NCBI RefSeq assembly: GCF_036825535.1
Contig: NZ_CP098812.1
Span: 3,224,001-3,288,000 of the forward strand
Length of the DNA stretch: 64,000 nt
Direction of reading: 5' to 3'
Source of the DNA: Parasalinivibrio latis
Lineage (GTDB): Bacteria; Pseudomonadota; Gammaproteobacteria; Enterobacterales; Vibrionaceae
Numbering within the stretch: the first letter of the stretch is position 1; every line of letters begins with the position of its first letter. Positions 56,185 through 64,000 of this stretch are shown here, piece after piece. The position numbers were made by a program, and so were the translations under genes. The notes beneath the pieces were generated by a model, which saw only the letters and a list, made by a program, of their open reading frames with translations, was not told the DNA's origin and did no database searches.

Positions 56185-57189
56185 ATGGCATTCAATCTCC
56201 GCAACCGTAATTTTCTGAAATTGCTGGATTTCACCCCTCGTGAAATTCAACACATGCTGGAGTTGTCCGCCGAACTGAAAAAAGCAAAGTACGGTGGATA
56301 CGAGCAGCCTCGCCTGAAGGGTAAGAACATTGCCCTTATCTTCGAAAAATCATCCACCCGCACACGATGTGCTTTTGAGGTAGCTGCTTTCGATCAAGGC
56401 GCACAGGTTTCCTACATTGGCCCTTCCGGATCGCAAATCGGTCACAAGGAATCAATGAAAGATACCGCTCGGGTATTGGGACGTATGTATGACGGTATCC
56501 AATACCGAGGCTTTGGACAGGAGATCGTTGAAGAGCTGGGAGCCTACGCTGGCGTCCCGGTGTGGAACGGCCTGACTGACGAATTCCACCCAACCCAGAT
56601 CCTGGCAGATTTCCTGACCATGATCGAACACGGCCAGGGCAAAAAGCTCAATGAAATCAGCTTTGCCTACCTCGGTGACGCTCGCAACAACATGGGTAAC
56701 TCGCTGATGGTCGGTGCAGCAAAAATGGGTTTGGATATCCGTCTTGTTGCCCCGAAAGCATTCTGGCCAGAGGCCGGACTGGTGGAGACATGTCAGCAAA
56801 TTGCTGCAAAAACCGGGGCAACCATTACCCTGACTGAAGACGTCAACGAAGGTGTTAAGGGCTGTGATTTCCTGTACACCGACGTATGGGTCTCCATGGG
56901 TGAAGCCCAGGAAGCCTGGGAAGAGCGGGTGAAACTGCTGCTGCCATACCAAATCAATATGGATGTTGTAAAAGCAACCAATAACCCAGCGGTAAAATTT
57001 ATGCATTGCCTCCCGGCTTTCCATAATGACGAAACGACTATGGGCAAACAGGTTGCAGAGCAATACGGCCTTAAAGGGCTGGAGGTGACTGAAGACGTGT
57101 TTGAGTCTGAATATTCGATTGTCTTCGATGAAGCAGAAAACCGCATGCATACCATCAAGGCAGTGATGGTTGCCACCCTCGGCAGCTGA
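56185..57189 (+). CDS. argF: Ornithine carbamoyltransferase
   Basis: Joins carbamoyl phosphate and ornithine to give citrulline in arginine synthesis. The carbamoyl-phosphate motif STRTR is at residues 57-61, with HPTQ downstream and the ornithine-loop FMHCLPAFH near residue 271. 334 residues, as E. coli ArgF. AAGGA precedes the ATG. The tandem ARG boxes mark it as biosynthetic, although it sits beside arcA and could run catabolically. It is followed by a terminator and then by its paralogue pyrB, which competes for carbamoyl phosphate. Confidence 0.95.
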   Translation: MAFNLRNRNFLKLLDFTPREIQHMLELSAELKKAKYGGYEQPRLKGKNIALIFEKSSTRTRCAFEVAAFDQGAQVSYIGPSGSQIGHKESMKDTARVLGRMYDGIQYRGFGQEIVEELGAYAGVPVWNGLTDEFHPTQILADFLTMIEHGQGKKLNEISFAYLGDARNNMGNSLMVGAAKMGLDIRLVAPKAFWPEAGLVETCQQIAAKTGATITLTEDVNEGVKGCDFLYTDVWVSMGEAQEAWEERVKLLLPYQINMDVVKATNNPAVKFMHCLPAFHNDETTMGKQVAEQYGLKGLEVTEDVFESEYSIVFDEAENRMHTIKAVMVATLGS

Positions 57190-57205
57190 GCATCCCCCCA
57201 AAAAG

Positions 57206-57230
57206 ACGCAGCCACAGCGGCTGCGTTTTT
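57206..57230 (+). terminator. Terminator of argF
   Basis: CGCAGCC/GGCTGCG with a five-base loop followed by five T, 17 bases after the stop. Confidence 0.87.
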
Positions 57231-57329
57231 GTAACACTATAAAATATAAAGAAAATAACAACAATCAGACAAAACCCGGCCTGTCACCGCAAATTGCCAT
57301 AAATATACGTAGCCCTGAAAGGCAAACGC

Positions 57330-57357
57330 TTGCGCCAGCGCCAAATCCCGGTATAAT
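57330..57357 (+). promoter_or_regulatory. pyrBI promoter
   Basis: TTGCGC (57330-57335), a 16-base spacer and a perfect TATAAT (57352-57357). A C-rich start region CCCCC follows, as would suit nucleotide-sensitive initiation. It lies 30 bases before the leader peptide ATG. Confidence 0.75.
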
Positions 57358-57387
57358 CCCCCGCAATTTGTCTGGAGAACAAAAAGA

Positions 57388-57489
57388 ATGCCTGTTAGAA
57401 ACCTGAAAAAATGCACCGCATTTCACCACGCAGTGGCAGGGGTTTCTGTTTTTGTTCTCCCCGTATTACCGTTAAAAAAAGCCTCCTGA
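57388..57489 (+). CDS. pyrL: pyrBI leader peptide
   Basis: A 33-residue frame beginning MPVRNLKKCTAF and ending LPLKKAS, with GGAG 10 bases before the ATG. The frame crosses a T-rich stretch coding VSVFVL, and its stop codon falls in the loop of the attenuator hairpin. A ribosome close behind RNA polymerase, when UTP is low and polymerase pauses, would prevent the hairpin and let pyrBI be transcribed. The sequence is unrelated to E. coli PyrL (44 residues), as expected for a peptide whose translation rather than product matters. Confidence 0.75.
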   Translation: MPVRNLKKCTAFHHAVAGVSVFVLPVLPLKKAS

Positions 57490-57506
57490 ATGGGAGGCTT
57501 TTTTTT
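57474..57506 (+). terminator. pyrBI attenuator
   Basis: GCCTCC/GGAGGC with loop TGAATG, extended by seven A on the left and eight T on the right. It lies about 50 bases before the pyrB ATG and overlaps the end of the leader peptide frame. Confidence 0.85.
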
Positions 57507-57558
57507 GGGTTTCGCAAACTGAACCGGATTAGGTTCAACGTACAAAGGGAAGAGAGTC

Positions 57559-58488
57559 ATGGCGAATACGCTGTACAAAAAGCACATCATTTCGATTCCG
57601 GAACTGTCCCGAGATGAGCTCGAACTGATTGTGGAAACGGCAGGCAGCATCAAGGCAACCCCACGTCCAACCCTGTTGCAACACAAGGTCGTGGCCAGCT
57701 GCTTCTTCGAGGCATCCACCCGCACCCGCCTCTCTTTTGAGACTGCTGTGCAGCGTCTGGGCGGCAGCGTGATTGGCTTCCCGGATGCAGGGAACACGTC
57801 TTCAGGAAAGAAAGGTGAAACCCTGGCAGACTCCGTGCGCGTGATTTCTTCCTACGTAGATGCATTTTTTATGCGCCATCCCCGAGAAGGGGCAGCCCGC
57901 CTGGCAACCGAGTTTTCCAACGGCGTGCCGATTATCAATGGCGGCGACGGTGCCAACCAGCACCCGACCCAGACTCTGCTCGATCTGTTCAGTATCTATG
58001 AAACCCAGGGACGCCTGGACAACGTCAGCATCGCGATGGTCGGTGACCTGAAATATGGCCGTACTGTGCACTCACTGACCCAGGCTCTGGCCAAATTCAA
58101 CAACAACCGCTTCTATTTTATCGCTCCGGATGTACTGGCCATGCCAGATTATATCCTTGAAGAGCTCGACGCTGCGGGTATCGAATACAGCATTCACAAG
58201 AGCATTGAGGAAGTTGTACCAGAGCTGGACATCCTTTACATGACCCGTGTCCAGAAAGAGCGTTTCGACGAATCAGAGTACGCACACATTAAATCAGCCT
58301 ATGTGCTGGATACAAAAACGCTTGAAGGCGCCAAGGAGAACCTCAAGGTACTTCACCCGCTGCCACGCGTTGACGAAATCACCGTGGATGTCGACAAAAC
58401 GCCGTACGCTTACTACTTCCAGCAAGCAGAAAACGGAATTTACGCCCGCCAGGCTCTGCTGGCATTGGTGCTGAACGAAACAATCTGA
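57559..58488 (+). CDS. pyrB: Aspartate carbamoyltransferase catalytic subunit
   Basis: Catalyses carbamoyl phosphate plus aspartate to carbamoylaspartate, committing flux to pyrimidines. The STRTR motif is at residues 53-57, followed by HPTQ and the aspartate-binding MTRVQKERF segment. At 309 residues it compares with 311 in E. coli. The holoenzyme should be the allosteric c6r6 form because pyrI follows 10 bases later. Expression is controlled by the upstream leader and attenuator. Confidence 0.96.
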   Translation: MANTLYKKHIISIPELSRDELELIVETAGSIKATPRPTLLQHKVVASCFFEASTRTRLSFETAVQRLGGSVIGFPDAGNTSSGKKGETLADSVRVISSYVDAFFMRHPREGAARLATEFSNGVPIINGGDGANQHPTQTLLDLFSIYETQGRLDNVSIAMVGDLKYGRTVHSLTQALAKFNNNRFYFIAPDVLAMPDYILEELDAAGIEYSIHKSIEEVVPELDILYMTRVQKERFDESEYAHIKSAYVLDTKTLEGAKENLKVLHPLPRVDEITVDVDKTPYAYYFQQAENGIYARQALLALVLNETI

Positions 58489-58498
58489 GGAAACAAGC

Positions 58499-58966
58499 AT
58501 GACCAAAGAATACAAGATGCAGGTTGAGGCGATTAAAAACGGCACCGTGATCGACCATATCCCGGCCAATATCGGTTTCAAGGTAATCCGCCTGTTTAAC
58601 CTCCACAAGACAAGTGAGCGCGTAACTATTGGCCTCAACCTGCCATCCTCGGCAATCGGGCACAAGGATCTGATTAAGATAGAAAATGTTTTCTTCAGCG
58701 CGGAGCAGGCGCAACAACTGGCGCTTTACGCCCCCAATGCGACGGTCAACAAGATTGAAGACTATGAAGTCGTCGCCAAACTTCCACTGACGCTGCCGGA
58801 AAACATTACCGGGGTATTCAGTTGCGCCAATACCAACTGTATTACCCATGTAGAGCCAGCGGTAGACACCAGTTTCCGGGTTATCACCAAAGGCGATGAA
58901 ATCCAGCTCAAGTGCAAATACTGCGAGAAAGTCTTTGCCCGCGACATCATGAAAGAGCGCCGCTAA
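58499..58966 (+). CDS. pyrI: Aspartate carbamoyltransferase regulatory subunit
   Basis: Binds CTP/ATP/UTP in its N-terminal domain (VEAIKNGTVIDHIPANIGFK) and contacts PyrB through a zinc domain. The four zinc ligands Cys109, Cys114, Cys139 and Cys142 are all present. 155 residues. GAGGAAAC precedes the ATG. It is co-transcribed with pyrB. Confidence 0.96.
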   Translation: MTKEYKMQVEAIKNGTVIDHIPANIGFKVIRLFNLHKTSERVTIGLNLPSSAIGHKDLIKIENVFFSAEQAQQLALYAPNATVNKIEDYEVVAKLPLTLPENITGVFSCANTNCITHVEPAVDTSFRVITKGDEIQLKCKYCEKVFARDIMKERR

Positions 58967-58975
58967 CCCCTCCCC

Positions 58976-58999
58976 GGCCCCGGCTAATTCCGGGGCCTT
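58976..58999 (+). terminator. Possible terminator of pyrBI
   Basis: A strong stem GGCCCCGG/CCGGGGCC with a six-base loop but only TTCC after it, so termination may be incomplete and reach ridA. Confidence 0.5.
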
Positions 59000-59188
59000 C
59001 CTGACTAGGAAATAGTCAACCACGTCCCCCAACTTTGATATTGCGCCGATTCTTGTAAACAGGTGCGTTAAGCCTTTGACGTCTGCCCGGCAGCGATGCA
59101 GACTAAGTACCCTGATAATCAGCAAGCTCGTGATTTGGCGAGTTTGTTTTGCATTTATTTGAATATAAGAAGATTACTGAGGCAGCCA

Positions 59189-59578
59189 ATGACTAAAGTA
59201 CTGCATACTGAAAATGCACCAGCCGCTATCGGTCCATATGTACAGGGTGTTGACCTGGGAAGCATGGTTATGACTTCCGGACAGATCCCGGTTAACCCGC
59301 AAACCGGTGAAGTAGCAGCAGACATCGCCACTCAGGCACGCCAGTCTCTGGATAACGTAAAAGCCGTGGTTGAAGCTTCTGGCCTGACTGTTGGCGACAT
59401 CGTGAAGATGACTGTATTTGTGAAGGATCTGAACGACTTCGGTACCGTTAATGAAGTATATGGCAACTTTTTCGATGAGCACGGCGTAGCAAACTACCCT
59501 GCGCGCTCATGCGTTGAAGTGGCTCGCCTGCCAAAAGATGTAGGTATTGAGATTGAAGCTATTGCGGTTCGTAAGTAA
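59189..59578 (+). CDS. ridA: 2-iminobutanoate/2-iminopropanoate deaminase RidA
   Basis: YjgF/YER057c/UK114-family enzyme that hydrolyses reactive enamine/imine intermediates released by PLP enzymes. 129 residues with the family C-terminal signature ARSCVEVARLPKDVGIEIEA, including the substrate-binding Arg. The N-terminal IGPYVQGV is typical. The frame is open upstream to 59096, but the ATG at 59189 follows GAGG and gives the normal length. It lies downstream of pyrI as in E. coli and vibrios. Confidence 0.94.
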   Translation: MTKVLHTENAPAAIGPYVQGVDLGSMVMTSGQIPVNPQTGEVAADIATQARQSLDNVKAVVEASGLTVGDIVKMTVFVKDLNDFGTVNEVYGNFFDEHGVANYPARSCVEVARLPKDVGIEIEAIAVRK

Positions 59579-59597
59579 TCGGGAAAGCTGACAGACT

Positions 59598-59622
59598 AAC
59601 GGCGCCTTTGGGCGCCGTTTTC
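59598..59622 (+). terminator. Terminator of ridA
   Basis: AACGGCGCC/GGCGCCGTT with a TTTG loop and TTTT overall at the 3' side, 20 bases after the stop. Confidence 0.82.
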
Positions 59623-59636
59623 AGTTCGGGGCCGGT

Positions 59637-60179
59637 TCAGGCCAAAGATGGGTTGATACGATCCATCACATCACCAAACCAAGCTGTAAATTGTGCCGGA
59701 TCTTCCATGCGGGCTCGGGCGATATCTTCACTTCGCCACCAGCGGTAATCCATCACTTCTTCCGGATTTGGGTAAACACTCACCTCATCCACACGGCAAA
59801 GAACAATCTGGTCCAGTTCGTGCTCAACCAACTGATTGTCCAGTTCAGCCCGGTAGATAAAACGCTCACCCAAAGCCAACGGCAACGGCGCATCTATCCC
59901 CAGCTCTTCGTACAGGCGGCGTTTGGCTGCGGACTCAATGGTTTCGTTCACACCCGGATGGGAACAACAGGTATTGGTCCACAAGCCGCCACTGTGATAT
60001 TTATCCATCGCACGCTTCTGAAGCAGGTATTCTGCACCTTGCTCCGTTTCGCGGTAAATCATGACAGAAAAGGCCAGGTGTAACTGACCCGCTTCATGGG
60101 CAGCCAGCTTTTCTGCCACCCCAACTTGCTTTCCATGCTCATCGACCAGGACAACCTGGTTTCCCGTTTGGTTCAACAT
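59637..60179 (-). CDS. idi: Isopentenyl-diphosphate delta-isomerase, type I
   Basis: Nudix-fold enzyme interconverting isopentenyl and dimethylallyl diphosphate. The catalytic Cys72 lies in NTCCSHP, and the metal/acid segment is VEHELDQ. The Nudix region AAKRRLYEELGI is present. 180 residues from the ATG at 60179, which is six bases after GGGGGAG; an ATG one codon upstream and a TTG further out are also in frame. Bacteria with the MEP pathway make both isomers and do not need it, so it is an accessory flux valve. It lies convergent to ridA without other isoprenoid genes. Confidence 0.92.
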   Translation of the reverse strand: MLNQTGNQVVLVDEHGKQVGVAEKLAAHEAGQLHLAFSVMIYRETEQGAEYLLQKRAMDKYHSGGLWTNTCCSHPGVNETIESAAKRRLYEELGIDAPLPLALGERFIYRAELDNQLVEHELDQIVLCRVDEVSVYPNPEEVMDYRWWRSEDIARARMEDPAQFTAWFGDVMDRINPSLA

Positions 60180-60294
60180 CATAAACTCCCCCAAACATTC
60201 AGCACTTCAGCGAGTGAAGGCTTTTCTATCAGTACCTTAAAGATATACCAACCAGACGGTATTGGTCGGTATAAATGGGTATTGGAACAAACGA

Positions 60295-60325
60295 AGAAGG
60301 ACATACGTGGTATGTCCTTCTCTTT
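60295..60325 (-). terminator. Terminator of the plsC-like gene
   Basis: A 12-bp stem AGAAGGACATAC/GTATGTCCTTCT with a GTG loop; the minus-strand exit is T-rich (TCGTTTG). It lies about 20 bases past the stop. Confidence 0.7.
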
Positions 60326-60345
60326 AATTCTTTGCGTCTAATCCC

Positions 60346-61086
60346 TTAGGCTGGTTGCTTCTGCGCTCCGTTAAGCCGGGCAACCTCTTCGTCCAGCTCA
60401 GCCAGTTTGTCCTGCATCAGGTCATGGCACTTTTTGGACAGTTCACGCACGCCTTCCTTTCCAAAACCTTCGGTAGAAATAGGCTCAAGCATTTCAACGA
60501 TGACATGCCCATTGTCCCATTTACCGGCTTTAAGACCGGCGGTGCTGCTGCATACGATAGGTACGATAGGCACACCGGCTCCTACTGCAGCATGGAATGC
60601 TCCGGTCTTGAACGGCAGCAGGCCACGTCCGCGTGAGCGTGTGCCTTCCGGGAACAGCCAGACGGAGACTTTGTCTTCTTTGATCTTGTCGATCACCTGG
60701 CCGATAGTACCAATCGCTCGGCTGCGGTTGTTACGGTCAATCATGATGTTGCCTGTCAGCCAATAGAGCTGTCCGAATATTGGCAACCACTTAAGGCTTT
60801 TTTTACCAACAGTTACAGCGCCCGGAGTCACGGCATTGGCAATGGTCACGAGATCCCAGTTGCTCTGGTGGTTGGCAATAAACACACAAGGGCCGAAATC
60901 ATGCGCATTTTCCGGCAGGCGGAGATCCAGCTTGATACCGAACAGTTTGTGCAGTTTTCCGAACAGGCGTCCAAAGGTGTACACGTGTTTCGGGTTTCGC
61001 GGACTCAACAAACAATATCCGCAACCAAACACAAAGATAGCGACTGCGAAAACCAAGACTGCCAGCAGTCGCGGGATGAACATCAT
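60346..61086 (-). CDS. plsC: 1-acyl-sn-glycerol-3-phosphate acyltransferase
   Basis: Inner-membrane acyltransferase that makes phosphatidic acid from lysophosphatidic acid. The catalytic NHQSNWD (His73, Asp78), the substrate motif FPEGTRS (145-151) and VPIVPI are intact. One N-terminal helix (about residues 5-28) anchors it. 246 residues, as E. coli PlsC. AGGAG precedes the first ATG. In E. coli plsC is also next to parC, which supports the call. Confidence 0.94.
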   Translation of the reverse strand: MMFIPRLLAVLVFAVAIFVFGCGYCLLSPRNPKHVYTFGRLFGKLHKLFGIKLDLRLPENAHDFGPCVFIANHQSNWDLVTIANAVTPGAVTVGKKSLKWLPIFGQLYWLTGNIMIDRNNRSRAIGTIGQVIDKIKEDKVSVWLFPEGTRSRGRGLLPFKTGAFHAAVGAGVPIVPIVCSSTAGLKAGKWDNGHVIVEMLEPISTEGFGKEGVRELSKKCHDLMQDKLAELDEEVARLNGAQKQPA

Positions 61087-61213
61087 GGCACACTCCTAAG
61101 CTTACAACTGTGCGCTAGTATATACGCAACAACCTCAAGATGCAGGGGGTTTCAGCAAGAATTGTTGAGGTTTTAATCAAGGAGGTTTTCCTAAGATATT
61201 TTTACGCAACATG

Positions 61214-61242
61214 CAAAAACAAACCCTCCGAAGAGGGTTTGT
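61214..61242 (-). terminator. Terminator of parC
   Basis: On the minus strand, ACAAACCCTC/GAGGGTTTGT with a TTCG tetraloop leads into TTTTTG, 14 bases after the parC stop. Confidence 0.88.
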
Positions 61243-61255
61243 TGTGAAGGGTAGA

Positions 61256-63523
61256 TTATTCTTCTTCCTTGATAGCAGGCGGTAACTCAATCTCGATATT
61301 TGTTACCCGTTGCAGGCCTCGTGGCAGCATACTACCCCTCCGGCCTCGCTCACCACGGAAGTTATCCAGGTCACTCGGTTTGAGGGTCATCTTACGCTTG
61401 CCCGCATGAAGGGTAACCGTCGCATTTGGCGGCAACACCACAAGGTGTGAAAGCATCTCTTCCCGAGCCTTGGAGCGGGCTGCCGGGATATTGATGATCT
61501 TGTTACCCTTACCTTTACCAAGCTGCGGAAGATCTTTGAGCGGGAAGAGCAACATCCGGCCTTCATTGCTGATGGCCATGATCTCATCTTCATCCACATT
61601 GCCAATACGCTGCGGTGGCATCACCTCAGCATTTTCCGGCAGCGACAACAGTGCCTTACCATTACGGTTCTTGGACACCAAATCCTCAAACTGGCACACA
61701 AAACCATATCCGGCATCAGATGCCAGCAGCATACGCTGGTCATTTTCTGCCATCAGCAACTGGCGCACATGGGTGCCTGCCGCAATGTTCAGGCGTCCGG
61801 TGACCGGCTCACCCTGGCTGCGCGCTGACGGCAGGGTGTGGGATTCCAGCGCATAGCTACGGCCATCGGTACCGATAAACACAGCCGGTTGGTTGCTGCG
61901 TCCACGGGCATGGGCCAGGTACTGGTCACCGGCCTTGTAACTCAGTGTGCCCGGGTCGACTTCATGGCCCTTGGCATGGCGCACCCAGCCTTTGTCAGAC
62001 AGCACGACAGTGATGGATTCACTTGGTACCAGTTCACGTTCGGTCAGTGCTTTGGCTTCTGCTCGCTCAACCAGAGGGGAGCGACGGTCATCGCCGTATT
62101 TCTCGGCGTCAGCCAGGATCTCTTTCTTCAGCAGGGTGCTCATCCGGCGCTCAGAGCCCAGCAGTTGCTCAAGCTTGTCGCGCTCTTTGCTCAGTTCATC
62201 CTGCTCACCACGGATCTTGATCTCTTCCAGCTTGGCCAACTGGCGCAGCTTGATTTCAAGGATGGCTTCAGCCTGCTTTTCACTGAGGCCAAAGCGGTTC
62301 ATCAATTCTGCTTTCGGATCTTCCTCGGTACGGATGATCTCGATAATTTCATCAATGTTGAGGTAAGCAACCAGCAAACCTTCCAGGATGTGCAGGCGGG
62401 CCAGCACTTTATCCAGGCGGTACTGCAGACGGCGGCGCACGGTTTCGCGGCGGTACACCAGCCACTCAGACAGGATTTCCACCAGGCCTTTTACTGCCGG
62501 GCGGCCATCCAGGCCAATCATGTTCAGGTTGACTCGGTAGCTGCGCTCCAGCTCAGTTGAGGCGAACAGGTGGTTCATCAACTGGTCTGAGTCTACGCGG
62601 TTAGAGCGCGGTACGATCACGATACGGGTTGGGTTCTCGTGGTCAGATTCATCACGCAGGTCTTCCACCATCGGCAGCTTCTTGGCGCGCATTTGCGCTG
62701 CAATCTGCTCCAGCACCTTACCGCCGGATACCTGGTGAGGAAGCGCGGTGATAACAATGTCACCGTTCTCCTTGTGCCAAAGCGCACGCATCTTGATGCT
62801 GCCACGGCCACCTTTGTAGATCTTCTTGAGCTCAGTCTTTGGCGTGATGATTTCCGCTTCGGTCGGGTAATCCGGGCCTTTAACGTGCTCCATCAGCTCA
62901 TCAAGGTCAGCCTTGCCGTTTTCCAGCAGGGCAACCGCCGCATTGGCCACTTCGCGGGCATTATGCGGCGGGATGTCGGTTGCCATGCCCACAGCAATAC
63001 CGGTTACCCCGTTCAGCAGGATATGCGGCAGGCGGGCTGGCAGTGACTTCGGCTCCTTCATGGTGCCGTCAAAGTTCGGGGTCCAGTCAGACGTACCCTG
63101 CCCCAGTTCAGACAGCAGCACTTCTGAGAAGCGCGACAGGCGAGCTTCGGTATAACGCATTGCCGCAAAGGACTTAGGATCGTCCTGTGCACCCCAGTTA
63201 CCCTGGCCGTCTACCAGCGGGTAGCGGTAAGAGAAAGGCTGTGCCATCAGCACCATGGCTTCGTAACACGCGGAGTCACCGTGCGGGTGGTATTTACCCA
63301 GCACGTCACCCACAGTACGGGCAGATTTTTTGTACTTGGCCGTCGCGCTCAGGCCGAGTTCAGACATCGCGTAGATAATACGGCGCTGTACCGGTTTTAA
63401 ACCGTCACCTATGAAGGGCAGTGCCCGGTCCATGATGACGTACATGGAATAGTTCAGGTAGGCGTCTTCGGTGAAGCGCCGCAATGGCATCTGTTCTACG
63501 CCATCGTAAATTATGTCGGTCAT
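61256..63523 (-). CDS. parC: DNA topoisomerase IV subunit A
   Basis: DNA-cleaving subunit of the enzyme that unlinks daughter chromosomes. The catalytic Tyr124 lies in AAMRYTEARLS. The quinolone-resistance region HPHGDSACYEAM keeps Ser84 and Glu88, the susceptible residues. A long coiled-coil gate and a C-terminal beta-pinwheel with repeated GxK-type blades follow. 755 residues compare with 752 in E. coli. It lies 20 bases downstream of parE and is probably co-transcribed. Confidence 0.96.
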   Translation of the reverse strand: MTDIIYDGVEQMPLRRFTEDAYLNYSMYVIMDRALPFIGDGLKPVQRRIIYAMSELGLSATAKYKKSARTVGDVLGKYHPHGDSACYEAMVLMAQPFSYRYPLVDGQGNWGAQDDPKSFAAMRYTEARLSRFSEVLLSELGQGTSDWTPNFDGTMKEPKSLPARLPHILLNGVTGIAVGMATDIPPHNAREVANAAVALLENGKADLDELMEHVKGPDYPTEAEIITPKTELKKIYKGGRGSIKMRALWHKENGDIVITALPHQVSGGKVLEQIAAQMRAKKLPMVEDLRDESDHENPTRIVIVPRSNRVDSDQLMNHLFASTELERSYRVNLNMIGLDGRPAVKGLVEILSEWLVYRRETVRRRLQYRLDKVLARLHILEGLLVAYLNIDEIIEIIRTEEDPKAELMNRFGLSEKQAEAILEIKLRQLAKLEEIKIRGEQDELSKERDKLEQLLGSERRMSTLLKKEILADAEKYGDDRRSPLVERAEAKALTERELVPSESITVVLSDKGWVRHAKGHEVDPGTLSYKAGDQYLAHARGRSNQPAVFIGTDGRSYALESHTLPSARSQGEPVTGRLNIAAGTHVRQLLMAENDQRMLLASDAGYGFVCQFEDLVSKNRNGKALLSLPENAEVMPPQRIGNVDEDEIMAISNEGRMLLFPLKDLPQLGKGKGNKIINIPAARSKAREEMLSHLVVLPPNATVTLHAGKRKMTLKPSDLDNFRGERGRRGSMLPRGLQRVTNIEIELPPAIKEEE

Positions 63524-63543
63524 CGTTTATCCCGTAATCTCGC

Positions 63544-64000
63544 TTAAACTTCCAGCTCAGCCATGTCGCCTTTTTCCTGCAGCCAGCTGCGGCGGTCTTC
63601 GGCACGTTTCTTACCCAGCAGCATATCCATCATCTTGTCAGTTTCACTCTGATCATCAATGGTCAGCTGTACCAGTCGGCGGGTATTCGGATCCATGGTG
63701 GTCTCGCGAAGCTGCATCGGGTTCATCTCACCCAGACCCTTGAATCGCTGGACGTCAATCTTGGCACGCTTGTTACTCAGGCGCTCAAGGACACCGGCTT
63801 TTTCTTCATCATCCAGTGCATAGAACACCTCTTTACCGCAGTCGATACGGTACAGTGGAGGCATGGCGACGTATACGTGACCGGCAGTGACCAGCGCGCT
63901 GAAGTGCTTCACAAACAGGGCGCAAAGCAGCGTTGCAATGTGCAGGCCGTCAGAGTCCGCATCGGCGAGGATACACACCTTGCCGTAGCGCAGGCCGGAG
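63544..64000 (-). CDS. parE: DNA topoisomerase IV subunit B, C-terminal part (cut by window edge)
   Basis: The frame is open to the window end, so the N-terminal ATPase part is missing here. About 151 residues remain. They include the end of the TOPRIM domain with the metal-binding DADSDG motif, and the C-terminal LGEMNPMQLRETTMDP block that recruits ParC. The truncation is only the window boundary, with no sign of gene damage. Confidence 0.95.
   Translation of the reverse strand, partial: SGLRYGKVCILADADSDGLHIATLLCALFVKHFSALVTAGHVYVAMPPLYRIDCGKEVFYALDDEEKAGVLERLSNKRAKIDVQRFKGLGEMNPMQLRETTMDPNTRRLVQLTIDDQSETDKMMDMLLGKKRAEDRRSWLQEKGDMAELEV

Noticed and set aside
61838..62560. A 240-codon frame on the plus strand
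   Set aside because: It is antisense to parC and reflects codon bias of that gene.
61256..63523. Quinolone-resistance substitutions in parC
   Set aside because: Ser84 and Glu88 are the susceptible residues; nothing unusual is seen.

Overview
This 64 kb window looks like chromosomal core sequence from a gammaproteobacterium of the family Vibrionaceae. The evidence is a complete chitin-oligosaccharide operon next to a ChiS-type regulator, in the same gene order as the Vibrio cholerae VC0622-VC0611 block (recalled from memory), and an rRNA operon with a Glu-Lys-Val tRNA spacer. Blocks such as lptG-lptF-pepA-holC-valS, argF-pyrB-pyrI-ridA and parC-parE also fit. Base composition near 50 % G+C would suit Photobacterium, Grimontia or Enterovibrio relatives better than V. 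cholerae, but the genus is a guess. No prophage, transposase gene, integron or CRISPR array was seen.

Layout. 1-9.6 kb: tyrS, an M23 cell-wall endopeptidase, a VexEF-like RND efflux pair, erpA with a promoter overlapped by a near-consensus IscR type 1 site, hemL, and an uncalled 37-residue Cys-rich membrane microprotein. 9.6-15.4 kb: an AI-2E-family permease, rsmC and chiS. 15.5-30.5 kb: a regulatory region with repeated TKACG motifs, then a ten-gene chitin operon: binding protein, two permeases, two ATPases, GH9 glucosaminidase-like enzyme, glucosamine kinase, GH20 hexosaminidase, GH94 chitobiose phosphorylase and a hexose-phosphate mutase. Imported chitobiose and related dimers can therefore be cleaved hydrolytically or phosphorolytically in the cytosol and sent to amino-sugar metabolism. 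An array of 12 perfect 7-bp repeats follows the operon.

30.8-37.0 kb: a complete rRNA operon on the minus strand (16S, tRNA-Glu, tRNA-Lys, tRNA-Val, 23S, 5S) with two promoters, two boxA sites and terminators, then a separate tRNA-Leu. 37.2-45.1 kb: an RDD protein, lptG/lptF (LPS export), pepA, holC and valS. 45.1-53.6 kb is more accessory: a MITE-like repeat that folds into a long hairpin, a CPA1 cation/proton antiporter, an M48 peptidase/YjgN pair, a Fur-box-associated gene with a duplicated DUF2061 domain, a MarR-GNAT fusion and a GH2 beta-mannosidase.

53.8-64 kb: rraB; arcA; argF with a promoter covered by tandem ARG boxes; pyrBI behind a leader peptide and attenuator; ridA; a type I isopentenyl-diphosphate isomerase; a PlsC-like acyltransferase; parC; and the 3' end of parE, cut by the window edge. 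Most of the window is conserved housekeeping sequence. The most useful novelties are the microprotein, the repeated operator-like motif before the chitin operon, the two repeat elements and the Fur/DUF2061 unit.
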